Origin: Apostichopus japonicus
Taxonomy: Eukaryota; Echinodermata; Holothuroidea; Aspidochirotida; Stichopodidae
DNA: 60,000 nucleotides
Direction of reading: 5' to 3'
Assembly (NCBI RefSeq): GCF_037975245.1
Contig: NC_092582.1
Span: forward strand, 22,222,577-22,282,576
Shown here: positions 40,431-52,911 of the stretch, piece by piece
How the letters are laid out: the number at the start of each line of letters is the position of its first letter
Numbering within the stretch: position 1 is the first letter of the stretch
Made by a program: the position numbers and the translations under genes
Notes under the pieces: generated by a model
What the model saw: only the letters and a program-made list of their open reading frames with translations
What the model was told of the DNA's origin: nothing
Databases searched by the model: none

Positions 40431-42019
40431 TTCCTCCCTTGTCATACTAAGAGTTATCAAGTGCATTGTTTCTTTAACCTATTTCGGTTTGTTCCAATTG
40501 TTTAACCAACAAGAGTAAAAACCAATGAAAATCCACAAAACTTCCAAATTCAAAACGGAACAAAGAATGCATTGGTTAAAATTATTTGTGTCAAAGTAGC
40601 TTTGGTCTTCAGTTCCCAGCGGGGGGACGGGTTCACTATGATATTTGCAGTCGCTTCGGCGACAGTAAATCCAAAATACACGAATCGAAAGGGTATTTTA
40701 TGGTGGAAACCAAATATCAATGTTTTGGGACAATGATGTTTGATTTGGGTTAACCAGATTACTTACGACTAGTAATCAAGTAAGAAAAATTAAATTTGAC
40801 GTTTAAAAATGTCTTTTCTTCCTCAAAGGGTATTGTTGTTCATGTGGATGGTATGTCTGTGTTCGTGAATCATATGTATAGCCTATAAGAGAAACATGAG
40901 TTGGTTGCATAAATACAAATTACGTGTCATTGTGTCCTATAATCATAAGTTTAAAAAAGTATTTGCTTCGATCCATGTCGATAAGAAGAGATGTTGAACT
41001 CATGACAAAGAGGTGAAAGTTGCCAAAATTTAACTAAGCCGAACTTAAAAAATAAAAAAAAAAGTTGGACACTTCCCCCCCCCCCCTTATTAGAACTGGG
41101 GAACCAGATACGGGGTGCCTAATGCCATATATATATATAGGCCCTACCAACCAAACTGTGTCACCTAAACAATTTTCGATGTTATTTTGTGAATATTTGT
41201 GGCCAATTAATACTTTATTTATATATGTTTAAGCTTTCTTTATTTGGCTCGCGATTAAGGTCAAAGTGAACATGTGGGTTAATCTGTGCAATAAGTAAGT
41301 AGGCCATACTTTACATCATTTCAACATTGTTGTTTGTTTCGTTTTCGCGTTTGACGGTACATTTAATTACATATTAGTAAAACATTCTTGTAATAAAAAA
41401 TATACCGGAAAATCCATCACAATAGAAAGATTTTCAGACCATTCCACAACATTTTTTCTCAAATTTACGACAAATAGTATAAGGCTACAACGCATGCGCA
41501 GACTGCCAAGAAGCAACATGTAAGGCTATACATATCTTCCAGTTTCATACCATATTGTACTGTACATTTAACCCACACAATGCAACTTATTTTTCCCTTT
41601 TAAAAACTGTGACGACATACAGCAAAAAACAATTTTCCCACCACAATTTAAAATGTGGCTGGTCGGCAATGCACTTTTACCACTTAGTAAAAACACGTCA
41701 CACCTGAATAGATCACTGCTGGTAACTAGTCGATGTTTCCGCCGTATATCTCATCATCTACAAATGAATGTTTGTTTGTTGCCTCCTATAATGTTACCTT
41801 TCTGATCACAGAGCAAAGCAAGTTATAAACTCAATCGAAAGCTATGAATGAGACCAATACAAATGACCCTCACTGCAGATACAATACATACACATCTATA
41901 AACTACTCCACTGGATTACAATGTAAACACAACGCGTCCCGGTAGCACCCCAAATTTATTTCTGGGGCCATCACCCCCTCCCCATGTAAAATATTTAAGG
42001 TGTATATCCTTACAGATTC

Positions 42020-43078
42020 ATAAAATGATCACGTTTTATATACAGAGCAATGGTATTGGCCATGTGTACATTTTGCTCGTATATAAGATACACATATCTG
42101 TATATCCTGACAGACTCGTAGTCTGTTCATGTTTTCTATATAGAGCAATGGTCATGTGTACTGTTGCTCGTAAATAAGGTATACATATCTGTATATCCTG
42201 ACAGACTCGTATTCTGCTCATGTTTTCTATATAGAGCAATGGCCATGTGTACATTTTTGCTCGTATATAAGATATACATATCTGTATATCCTGACAGACT
42301 CGTATTCTGCTCATGTTTTCTATATAGAGCAATGGCCATGTGTACATTTTTGCTCGTATATAAGATATACATATCTGTATATCCTACAGACTTGTAGTCT
42401 GCTCATGTTTTCTATATAGAGCAATGGCCATGTACACATTGTTGCTCGTATATAAGATATACATGTCTGTATATCTTCACAGATTCGTAGTCTGTTCATG
42501 TTTTCTATATAGAGCAATGGCCATGTGTACATTGTTGCTCGTATATAAGATATACATATCTGTATATCTTGACAGACTCGTATTCTGCTCATGTTTTCTA
42601 TATAGAGCAATGGCCATGTGTACATTGTTGCTCGTATATAAGATATACATATCTGTATATCTGACAGACTCGTAGTCTGCTCATGTTCTCTATATAGAGC
42701 AATGACCATGTACACATTGTTGCTCGTATATAAGATATACATATCTGTATATCCTGACAGACCCGTAGTCTGCTCATGTTCTCTATATAGAGCAATGGCC
42801 ATGTGTACATTGTTGCTCGTATATAAGATAAACATATCTGTATATCTGACAGATTCGTAGTCTGTTCATGTTTTCTATATAGAGCAATGGCCATGTGTAC
42901 ATTGTTGCTCGTATATAAGATATACATATCTGTATATCTTGACAGACTCGTATTCTGCTCATGTTCTCTATATAGAGCAATGGCCATGTACACATTGTTG
43001 CTCGTATATAAGATATACATATCTGTATATCCTGACAGACTCGTAGTCTGTTCATGTTATATGTGTACATTGTTGCAT
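42020..43078. repeat. 93-bp satellite, about 11 copies, rich in inverted repeats
   Basis: Units begin GAGCAATGGCCATG and recur at about 42044, 42140, 42234, 42327 and on to 42977, with a truncated unit at the right end. Each unit carries several dyads: GAGCAA...TTGCTC enclosing TGGCCA and TGTACA, then GATATACA-TATC-TGTATATC (perfect 8-bp stem), then CAGACT-CGT-AGTCTG in some units, then the palindrome TCTATATAGA. Since 93 is a multiple of three, each frame keeps its own repeating peptide (for example RATMYTWPLLYIENMSR), which explains the 80-170-codon frames here. I see no evidence that these are translated. Confidence 0.95.
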
Positions 43079-44208
43079 TTAATCATTAATAGTTTATGGA
43101 AAAAGATAATGACTGTATCCTATTGAGAAAATATGAATATACTTGTATACGTAAAACACTTACAAACCATGACTTCCCATACAAGAGATCAGTTCCTAAA
43201 GGTATAGATATCGTGCTCAACTATGTGCAGGTGTTACTAAGGTAGATGAGAATATATTTATTTTGATTCTTTTCGAAATCCCTCCAATTGTATGTTTTTG
43301 AGTGATGTAGGACAATAAAGCGTATATGGTAGGCCTATAGCGTATTGTTTGAGAGACCGTATGACCACAACCATACGGGCAATCACAGCAGGGAGTATAA
43401 GCTGGTCCAAGTAGAAGCTCCCTGGTCGCAAGTTGCATCCGCCTTGAGAACAATTTGAGGACAAGGTTCGAACATATTTTACGGTATACATACATATATA
43501 TGCCCATAGGACATGTTAAACATACCCTAGCTTTTGAACTGCGTATACGTCAGCCATGGCGCTCGGAAAAGTACAACAATAGAATTAGTTAAAGCCCTAC
43601 ATATAGGTTGGATATATGCTGAAGGGGTGTATAGGCTTACTACATATTTATACAGTATTATTATTATCATTATTATTTTTTTGTTAAAACAAATCAGATA
43701 CTGAAATCCGACATGTAAAAATCATACATTACATTCAATTTCGACATGTAAAAAAATATTTGTTAACGTATCGACATTAATTTAATATTGAAAATGGATA
43801 TTTATGACAGCATATGCGTATAAGTTGATTCCTATTGCGACGATGACGCAAACCTGTAAGTCCACATGCTAGACCGGCCAAGACTGCATGGGGGAGTCAA
43901 ACAAACAACAACCTGGTATATAAGACCGAACGAAAAATGAATGAATGTTATACGCGTCAATCAAAGACCGTAAACTTCGGTTAAAATTCTCACCTCCTGA
44001 TAACTGCAGAGAGTGGGTACGAAATTAGACCCGGTTTATTACTGTCCTCCTCTCGAAGAAAAATTAAGGCAACAAACAGCCGCTCTCCCTTAGTATATAC
44101 ACGTCTATACGCTGTCGCCAGTTTTCCGAGGCAGAACAATGTAAGTATGAAAATGGCGGATGTTTTTAAGTGACAATTGCTTGTTTGGAGTCGGTTTGAA
44201 GTCACACC

Positions 44209-44265
44209 ATGGCCTTAAAGAAGTTTGTCTTTTCGAGCCAAGTGGGTGAGAATGACTTGTTATAA
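44209..44265 (+). CDS. possible first coding exon, ideal start context
   Basis: CACCATGGCC is a perfect animal start context. The frame reads MALKKFVFSSQVGENDLL and then stops (18 codons). A GTGAGA donor lies inside it, after ...AGCCAAGTGG. About 55 bp upstream is AAAATGGCGG (44150-44159), a YY1-type motif, with a GTAAGT donor at 44141. These could be the promoter and first exon of a plus-strand gene. I found no downstream exon and do not recognise the peptide. Confidence 0.2.
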   Translation: MALKKFVFSSQVGENDLL

Positions 44266-45743
44266 GCAACGCCGTCGCTGATGGCTTTTACTGTCCTGTC
44301 GTTTACCAGTCGTTCACGGCCAGACAAAGCCTGGGCAAATCAAGGAAGTCCTTCTATTGTCAAGGTGTAATGTACCATGCGACGTCACTGAAGGTTCACG
44401 TTGAAAATCTGGGACCTCGCATTGAGTGTAGGGGCAGATTTAAGAGCAATCAAAAGTTTACCACTAGCTGGCCGAGTGGTGTGTCAATAACAAAACGCAA
44501 AAAAATGTTTAAATTAATGTAGGAAATAATGTCAAAATCTTTTTAAATAATAAAAAAATAATAATAACAAGAAAACGTGAAAGAGGCTGCTTTGTGATGT
44601 CGATTATTTTCGTATGAATAAGCGACTGAATTTGGAGGTTAAGAAAACACAGCGGGTTCGTTGTGAAAGTTGGTTATTTTTTGTTTTCATATGCAGAGGA
44701 TTTTAAAGGTTGTAGTGATTTTATAAAGTTTTCCAAAGTGCAAGAACTGAATCCACTGCGTTGTATTTACCTCTTCACTATCTTAAAAAATAATATATTT
44801 ATTTATTGAAACGAAATGAATTATTATTTAATCACAATTTAGCTAGTTATAAACGGCAGCATTTCATGTTGATTTTTGAAGACTTACCTTTCATGAAAAA
44901 TAATTATCATGAAACAGTACGTTAATGAATTTTCATTTGGTTGTTGCATGTCATTAACACTATGTGTGAATAAGGAAAACCATCCGCCGATACATCTTTT
45001 ACAATCGAATGAACTATTTCATGTAATTAGCATTATTTGGCTAATTAACTTTGAGAAGATTGCTGTTGTATTTGATCGCTACACGGAACGTGTAGTTTCA
45101 GCATAGGCACTGTTGACCCCGCCGTTCCGATTTTATTCTCATGTACCACGCCACTCATCAGAGAGCGGTGGCCGATCACATCTCAGTTGCAGGCTGTACG
45201 ACCTCAGTGTAATGGACCGCTAATATGATTCAATATGTGAAGTCTGTGTCCTATATGTTAGTGCATTACTCAAATTTACACACCGACAAGTATGCTTTGC
45301 TAAATTGGCCCTCGAACTTTTATAAGCTCATTTGGACAAATTTTGGTCAAAATACACACATATGCCTATTTGCTATGTTGGCTAAAACTGAAGCTTGTCA
45401 GGTAGATTGAATTATAATTCTATTAAAGTATAAGACATATATATTTATGTCAACCGATATTTATCACCACCTTAAGGTATAATTAGCACATTACCGTCAC
45501 TTTGATATGTAATCGTATTACGCAATAAGCCGATCCGACGGATATTGCGTCTATATCGACTAATAAAAAAAAAATTGAGGAATGAACTATGACTCATTTT
45601 AAAAGTCGAACGCCGGTTGATGAATGACGTCACTTCCGTCACCGTTCGCAACTTTTCGATCAAGTAAAAGGTACGCACAAGACAAAGTACATTACAGTAA
45701 CTTAGTTGGAACGCATGCTCGGTGCATAACTGCGTAATTACAT

Positions 45744-46012
45744 GCCTACCCCCCCCCCTCCCCCATAGCATTGGTTGAAGAAATCATATTTCTTTCTGTG
45801 ACAGTTGAATGGAAGAATATACTGTATAAGTGTATAAGTAATAAATGACAGGTTGTACGCAGGTCAATACATCGTAACCGCCTCTCCTCCCCCACCCCCT
45901 CCCCGCCATAAGAAGAAATGCGTTGATTGAAGAAAGTCAAATTTCCTTCTAAGACAGATGAATGAAAGAATATACTGTGTACGTAGTAAATGGCAGTTTG
46001 TACGCAAGGCAG
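45744..46012. repeat. diverged tandem duplication, about 140-150-bp unit
   Basis: Two neighbouring segments (about 45744-45870 and 45885-46012) share order and spelling: a C-rich start, ATAGCATTGGTTGAAGAAA against ATGCGTTGATTGAAGAAA, GAATATACTGT, then TTGTACGCA. Divergence is far greater than in the 2.39-kb duplication, so this one is old. Confidence 0.65.
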
Positions 46013-46426
46013 TGTTAATAGTTACGTCATCGGCTCGTGCCGCGCTCTATTTACGTGCTTGCGTATACCGTTACTATATTATCGGCAAAATGCATATATA
46101 CCATTACCACATCAAATGCAATCAAAGGGCTGCAATTAATAACAATCAGATAACTCAAATAAAAGAAATATTTGTTTACCAAATGAATGCTAATGAACAA
46201 ATAATCATGAATCTCTCCATTCCAGAATTAATTAAAAAACATCATCACTCATACAAATTTTTGTAGAAAATGTCATTTTTGGGGCCAAATTTTCGATATT
46301 AAATTCATGATTTTCAATGCACTACTTGACCATCTCAAGATATAGAAATGTATTTATATCTGCTTTCTGGTTACCAAATTTAACAAAATGACCGAGTGCA
46401 AAAATAACGATTTTGCAACAACCGCC

Positions 46427-46538
46427 AAATAGACATGTTGTGTAAAAGTACTTTTACACATTCTCTTACACAGGCTCTCTAGTGGATAAGCAATTTGCTG
46501 ATCCACAGTTTTATTTTACTTTGAAATAGACATGTTGT
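46427..46538. repeat. 15-bp direct repeats flanking a 22-bp perfect palindrome
   Basis: AAATAGACATGTTGT occurs at 46427-46441 and 46524-46538. At the left repeat starts a perfect palindrome, TGTGTAAAAGT and its mirror (46439-46460). The layout looks like a small insertion with target duplication, or a duplicated site; the family is unknown. Confidence 0.6.
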
Positions 46539-48764
46539 TATAAATAGTGGTTCCCATTGGGCATAATCTACGTCAAAGTAGACCTACAAGAATTCCTAGT
46601 TCCGGTATAGAGAGTAGAGGTCTGCACGCATAAAGAAAACAAACAACCATGAAACAAGAATAACAATACTCCAAACAAGGAAGAACAAAAAAAGAAGAAT
46701 GTAGAAAACAGGACCATTGTTACCACCAGGGTGTTAATATTTATAAGATGATAATAAAACAATAGACGTCATCAATCGTATCAGTTCAACCTTCAGACTA
46801 GACCCCCCCCAAAAAATAAAAAAAATAATAATATTACATAAAGAAGACAAAGGACGAAAATAGCTTTAGTTGGACATCGTCAAGTTTCATTGTCTTTAGA
46901 ATAACTACGTCATGAATTCCAAATTTATTAATAGATTCCAAATTTGAGTTAAAATGTTGAATTGGAAGCCACCCGACTTGTAAGTTGTAATCCATAAGCC
47001 CTTGCCGGCGGGCTTCTTCCACATTTGTGGTCGCTTAAGCTTCGTAAAAATAACTGCTGATTATTATTATTATTATTACAACACGTGTTAAACGAACTGA
47101 ACTCACCACGGCAGCCTTACAACTCACCTTTGTGTTTACTTGCTACTAGGGGCGGAGAGGCCGTGGAGGGTTAGCGGAGGAGGAGGAGGGGGAGGGGGCA
47201 TGTGGATCGTTCGTAGAATTTCCAAACAAACTGAATCAACCCTAGCATTTGAGAGTTCACTGAGAAGCATAAATCATCAGCATCTATAGGTACTAACCTT
47301 AAAGGAGCAGTCTGGAGTTTTAGCATATTTTAGAGGTGAATACCTTGAAAAGCCGGAATAGTTATAGAAACATTACTAGCTCCACTTGGTCTTCTTGGAA
47401 TGGACAAACAAAGATTAAAATTACACACTCTGTGGTTTTATCCATCTAAATTGTACCCGGAATTATCCATCTATGAAGAACGTTTGCATATGAAACAAGG
47501 AAATATGCCTACTTCAAGTTCGTGGAGTACAAAATTAGTGGTTTTCGCAAAGAAGCCAGGGAACAGGGGGGGGGGGCACACCTTTATCGTCAGTCGAGGC
47601 AAACGAGCAATTTTAACGCGGATCGAGAGGGTGTGGGGATGAAGGCTACACTAACCCCCCCCCCTCTCCAGCCCTGCATTCAACCTCACTTTAAAAATTC
47701 AAAAGTATTCATTAGTACAATTTTGTGTATCGACCGAATTATAGTCTAAATAATGCCTAAACCCTAATACCCATACACCACAATATGTATCCGCCTCTCA
47801 CAATTCCGTAAATGTACATGCCCCTACTTAATCAGTAATGGTGCACGCCCGTGAGAGGGAGGGGGGGGGGTTAGAAGATGTCCTTCCCCACCGACTTTGA
47901 ACACTCTGCATGTGCAAGCCACTGGATTAGATGAGAACCTTTCAATGAGGAGCATTATAATTTACGTTATAAACTTCTTATATAGTTAGAATGAGGCATA
48001 TCCAATTGGATATGAATATTCATGACATGGTCAGAATACAAACAGCATTCCATTTAAATCACCTGTTACAGTTGATAGTTGGCAAGTAGTTATGTCTGTC
48101 TAATGACAGAGCAGAATCACCCCACCCCCCCTTCCCCAACGTCTCCACATACACACGCACACACATGGGAGATCATTTCAGGATTGACTTAGAAACCATT
48201 TTCGTAAACAATGTCGTCACTTTTTTCTGTTTAATGTCATTCATGTAAATTTATGTTACGGGTCAATGAATTAACTGTGCTAAACACTTTTGCTCCGTAA
48301 AAATGACTGCCTATATCAACCTTTATAATCATTCACAAATTTGTGTGGTATAGGCTATTTATCACTCTTCTTTAGCTTCCCCATGTGTTTGTAGCAAGTT
48401 TTGTTATTCAAAGCTTTGGAAATTGTGTTTTCTTCTTCTTTAGGGCATTGCGATATAATGAAGAAGGACATTTAAATTCAAAAGATACAAAAGTTTCAAA
48501 ATTAATTGAGAAACAAAAGACATCAGTACACAACACTTTTAACGAGCGCACGTGCACAAATGCCAGTTATCTGTATCTATTACATCAAACGTGTCAATAA
48601 GGACAAATGATTTTTTCCACTATTTGACTTAAGCCGGTATTCGATACAGCCCTACTAATGATCTAACCAACTAACACAAGCTCTGCAATCTGTGTAATCC
48701 TGTAAACTTAAGATAAATGCATGATGGATGGTTGTATCCTATCATCGACTCAGGAAGTAAGGTA

Positions 48765-49195
48765 TACCCTATAATCCCGTTCTCCGTATACTCTGATCCC
48801 ATCGCCCAACGCTCTAATCCGTTTTAACACACATCCACTAATCTCTTATGCCACATCATCCAAATCCCTCCCCACAGCCTGTAATCCCGTTCCCCTTATC
48901 CTCTAATCCCAATTCCCACATCCTCTAACCCGTTTGCAACACATCCACTGCCCTTCAACCACTCCCTTCAACACAACTTGTAAGTCCAGTCCCCACATGA
49001 CCTACCCCGATTCCCAGTACCCTCTACTCCGTTTCCCATACACCCACTTCCCCCTTCAACCACATGCACCAACCCTTAACACAGTCTGTAATCCCATTCT
49101 CCACACCCTCTAATCCCATTCCCACTCCCTCTAATTCCCATATCCCACACACGCTTATCCCGTTTCCCACATTATCTCATTACTTTCCCCTCAAG
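48765..49195. repeat. degenerate C/T-rich array
   Basis: Loose tandem copies of CCTCTAATCCCATTCCCACA-like units, about 24-40 bp apart, with strong pyrimidine bias on the plus strand. Variation is high, so this is an old array. Confidence 0.7.
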
Positions 49196-49889
49196 TATGA
49201 ATCCCTTCAATTACTTCCTCTAACGATTCCACACAAAACTAGCACACCTCAGGCATACACATCGATCGTTATATATAAAAGCCCTTGTAATGATGCTTAT
49301 TTTTTAGAGTGAAATGGTTACTTCAATTAATGTCATGTAAATTAGTTCAAAATTTGGTTTCTCATCCAAAATGTAGACTTTGATGGACTCTTCTTGCAAA
49401 ATGGAACTAAGTTTAGATTAAAAACTCAACAGAATTTATGTACCAGCGGATAGCTCTATACATTAGCATGTACTTTCAACTTGTAAGATTTCGTTCTAGT
49501 CAATCTATGAAAATGGGCTTATTGTTAACGAAAGTTATCTTTTGAAATACTTTAAACACTGCAGGTGATACAAAACGTTAGTCGAATCTCATACTGTATA
49601 CCTTTTTGAAGCATTTGAACGGATTTGGCTTAGAAATAACGTAAATAGGGACAACAGTATTTGACATTTATGTATATCTAGGTACATATGTACGGTATTT
49701 GACCTATTGTGTTCTAGTTTATTCCTGAAATTTGGCGTATTTTTACATTGAATACAGTTTTCTAAAACATAATAGCATATCAAACTGTATTAAATCTAGC
49801 ATGTGCAACAGTATATAGCTTAACAGTGTGGTCAATTTACCTTTAATATCCCCATTTCCACTGCTCAACAAGCGGAATGAAATCAAAGC

Positions 49890-50074
<185 letters not shown>

Positions 50075-50159
50075 CAAGTATTGTTCGATATAGGTGACAA
50101 ACGCCTACAGTGGAATTACGATCTTCCTTACCGGTTTCGAACCTCTGGACATACATTCA

Positions 50160-50231
50160 GTGTCCATGGCCTAGTTGGTTAGGGTGTCCGCGTACAAAGC
50201 GGGAGGCCCGGGTTCGAATCCCGGTGGAGGC
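50160..50231 (+). mobile_element. tRNA-derived SINE-like element (tRNA head)
   Basis: A 72-base tRNA-like fold. The acceptor GTGTCCA/TGGAGGC pairs at 6 of 7 positions. A good A box (TGGCCTAGTTGG), an anticodon arm TCCGC-GTACAAA-GCGGG and a T arm CCGGG-TTCGAAT-CCCGG with a perfect B box follow. The loop would give anticodon ACA with an unusual G32, and I see no 3' CCA-type context. Together with the tail into an AT run (50279-50311), this makes a SINE more likely than a working tRNA gene. It would be transcribed by RNA polymerase III. A body of about 45 bp and the AT tail follow on the plus strand. Confidence 0.6.
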
Positions 50232-50274
50232 TGGAAGTTTTTTCACTGTTCTTGATTTTCCAACTCAATACGAT

Positions 50275-50278
<4 letters not shown>

Positions 50279-50311
<33 letters not shown>
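50279..50311. repeat. (AT)n tail
   Basis: An AT run directly after the SINE-like body, possibly its 3' tail. Confidence 0.85.
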
Positions 50312-50314
<3 letters not shown>

Positions 50315-50864
50315 TTAATTAACAACTCAGATCGTGTATCGAAAAGTTGGGGGTTCGTGGCAAACTCTGACATCCATATGGGGTTCGTGGGGGGATAAAG
50401 TTAGGGAAACCCTGCTCTACAAGATCATACTCTTTTACCTGCCCATATATATTTCCAGTCATCGTTTACGTTCACTATACAACTACAATATGGTGATCAC
50501 GCCCTATATCCAAAACAACGGAGATACTCGTTCACTCTACTAAAATTCATTAATACTAGCCCTCTTTCACGATATGTTCGCGGATAATACATAACACGTG
50601 TATTAATAACAATGATTTTACTTAAATTTGTAAGTTATGAGTAATTGTCACAGGAATCACGTGGTTTCATTTATTCTATTGCAACAGTGCCTGAGTGATA
50701 TTTAGTTAGACAACATACCACGTGTCAATTTGTCACCTATTGGTATAACGGGACAGGGTTCATCCCTAATGTAGGTGACTTCACTCTAAAGGTGTCGCTA
50801 GACAAGTGATTGACTTCACTGGTAAATGTATCATTGTCACAATACTTCCACAAGTCTAGTTCTG

Positions 50865-51565
50865 ACTCGGTGTGTGTCTTGAAGCAAGTTCAGAGATGGT
50901 ACGGGTCATTATTTCAAACAAGTCAAATTCTGACTGGAGTTTAACTTTAAACAACTCGGAATGCGACTTAAAAACAGGTTCAGTTCTGACTCAGTGTGTG
51001 ACCTAAAACAGGTTCAGTTCTGACTCGGTGTGTGACATAAAACAGGTTCAGTTCTGACTCGGTGTATGACATAGAAACAGGTTCAGTTCTGACTCGGTGT
51101 GTGACCTTCAACAGGTTCGGTTCTGACTCGGTGTGTGACCTAAAACAGGTTCAGTTTTGACCCGGTTAGTGACATAAAAAAGGTTCAGTTTGACCCAGCG
51201 TGTGACCTAAAAGAGTGCTTACTCGGTGTGTGACATAAAACAGGTCCATTGATGACTCGGTGTGTGACTTAACACAGGTCCAGTACTGACCCAGCGTATG
51301 ACCTACAACAGGTTCAGTTCTGACTCGGTGTATGACATAAAACAGGTTCAGTGCTGACTCGGTGTGTGACATAAAACAGGTACAGTTTGACCCGGTGTGT
51401 GACATAAAACAGTTTGACCCAGCGTGTGACCTAAAACAGGTTCAGTGCTTACTCGGTGTGTGACATAAAACAGGTTCAGTTTGACCCAGCGTGTGACCTA
51501 AAACAGTGCTTACTCGGTGTGTGACATAAAACAGGTTCAGAGCTGACTCGGTGTGTGACTTCAAA
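50865..51565. repeat. 34-bp minisatellite, about 20 copies
   Basis: The unit is close to ACAGGTTCAGTTCTGACTCG followed by GTGTGTGACATAAA. Copies vary (ACCTAAA, ACATAAA, ACTTAA; TTTGACCCAGCG in a shorter type) and some units are truncated to about 27 bp. From about 51370 on, short and long units alternate. The array sits in otherwise unremarkable intergenic DNA. Confidence 0.93.
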
Positions 51566-52851
51566 CAAGAGTTACATTGAGGAATGGCTGGAGTCTCCGA
51601 GGAGATACGAAATAGCCTACACTATCAGAAGGAAGTTATTCGTTGGAATTTACACTTATAAACTAACACAGTGCGGTGCCAAATCGATAACCAGAAATAG
51701 ATTTAGCAACTCTACAGTTGACCACTGTGTGATGCATATCAATCTAACGAAAGAGACAATTTAAAGGGTATTTAGCCGAGAGATTACTGTGTCTTATCAA
51801 TCTTTGTTAAACTCATCCCGAACAACGGGAATTTAATCTAGCCTGGGTGATTTGTTAGGGGGAGTCCTACCATCATGTCTCTGGATTTATTGTGCATGTT
51901 TAATCTTCTAGAAAACTGCATGTATGGTCAACCCGCCGAGAAGATCTCATCAGTAAGACCCGGCCAATTTGGCTATATTGTTACTACCACAGTGGTCCAT
52001 AGCATTACCGATATTTCCCTGTCAGGATTTTTAACTGTCATTCACAGATCAGCTAAAAGAATCAATTCCATGAGACCACTGTTTGGATTTGATAGGTTGT
52101 CAATCAGTCGTTTCCTTTATATAAGGCTGAATTGAAACTTGACGGCCCGCTGTCATGAAACACAATGCGTACTAAGTAGTCCTATTCTGCTACGGTATGG
52201 TTCCCCGCCCAGGAAAACATGAACAAAAGGAAAGCGTGAAGGGCACAAACAAAGATGAAAGGCTTTGTCGGAGCAAAGAATGGAAGAGATATTTATACGG
52301 GGCTATAGCAATCAAACTGGGATGGGGAGACCGCTCTTGGAAAAGAATGTTGCGGTAGACATGCCCATATAATTATTCTTGGAACTGAAAACAAAACGGG
52401 AAGAAGCTTCTATAATACGACGGAAGACGGAAAACTTGCAGAAACAGGAAAGTGGAGGAAGATAAGAAACGAATAAAAATGTTAAACTACTAAGAAGTAT
52501 TGTTTTAAACTTTACTTTTAGTATTGAAAAAGAAAATAAATTTATAGCCGCAACTGGAGATTAAACTGTATCTTAATCTGAATGTTAGATTTTTTTTATA
52601 CTGTTTGTCAGTTTAATTTAGGTTGGAACAAAGTTATATTTCTTCAATAGATATTAAAATAACCTTTTTTGTGTTACTTCTAAAGATGTTCCTAATACAG
52701 TAGTCGCCTCTAAATATACCGTACTGTGACGTATTGACCATTTGCAGGTACGAACGAACTACATGTAAAACAAACCAAAAAACAAACAAACATAAAATAT
52801 ATATCCACATATATTCAAGCGTGTACTATTAATCCACAAATGACGGCTATA

Positions 52852-52855
<4 letters not shown>

Positions 52856-52911
<56 letters not shown>
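52856..52911. repeat. (AT)n microsatellite
   Basis: A pure AT run of about 56 bp. Confidence 0.95.

Larger units (their letters stand above)
43079..48764. other. intergenic DNA with no recognised gene
   Basis: AT-rich DNA with (TTA)n near 47058, short G/C tracts at 45750, 47569, 47656 and 47860, a diverged 150-bp duplication and a palindrome, listed separately. About 44.85-45.10 kb is rich in TAATTA-type homeodomain sites (see findings). Nothing else can be supported. Confidence 0.5.

Noticed and set aside
42036-43126. Frames of 80-170 codons with repeated MYTWPLLYIENMSR-like peptides on both strands
   Set aside because: The 93-bp satellite period is a multiple of three, so open frames persist on both strands; there is no non-repeat coding part and no family match.
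46834-47022. Minus-strand frame with GWLPIQHFNSNLESINKFG
   Set aside because: Looked like possible transposon-derived coding sequence, but it is short, without conserved motifs, and I could not tie it to a family.
51875-52135. Plus-strand frame of 86 codons starting MSLDLLCMFNLLEN
   Set aside because: No known family and no splice support. Kept out for lack of evidence.
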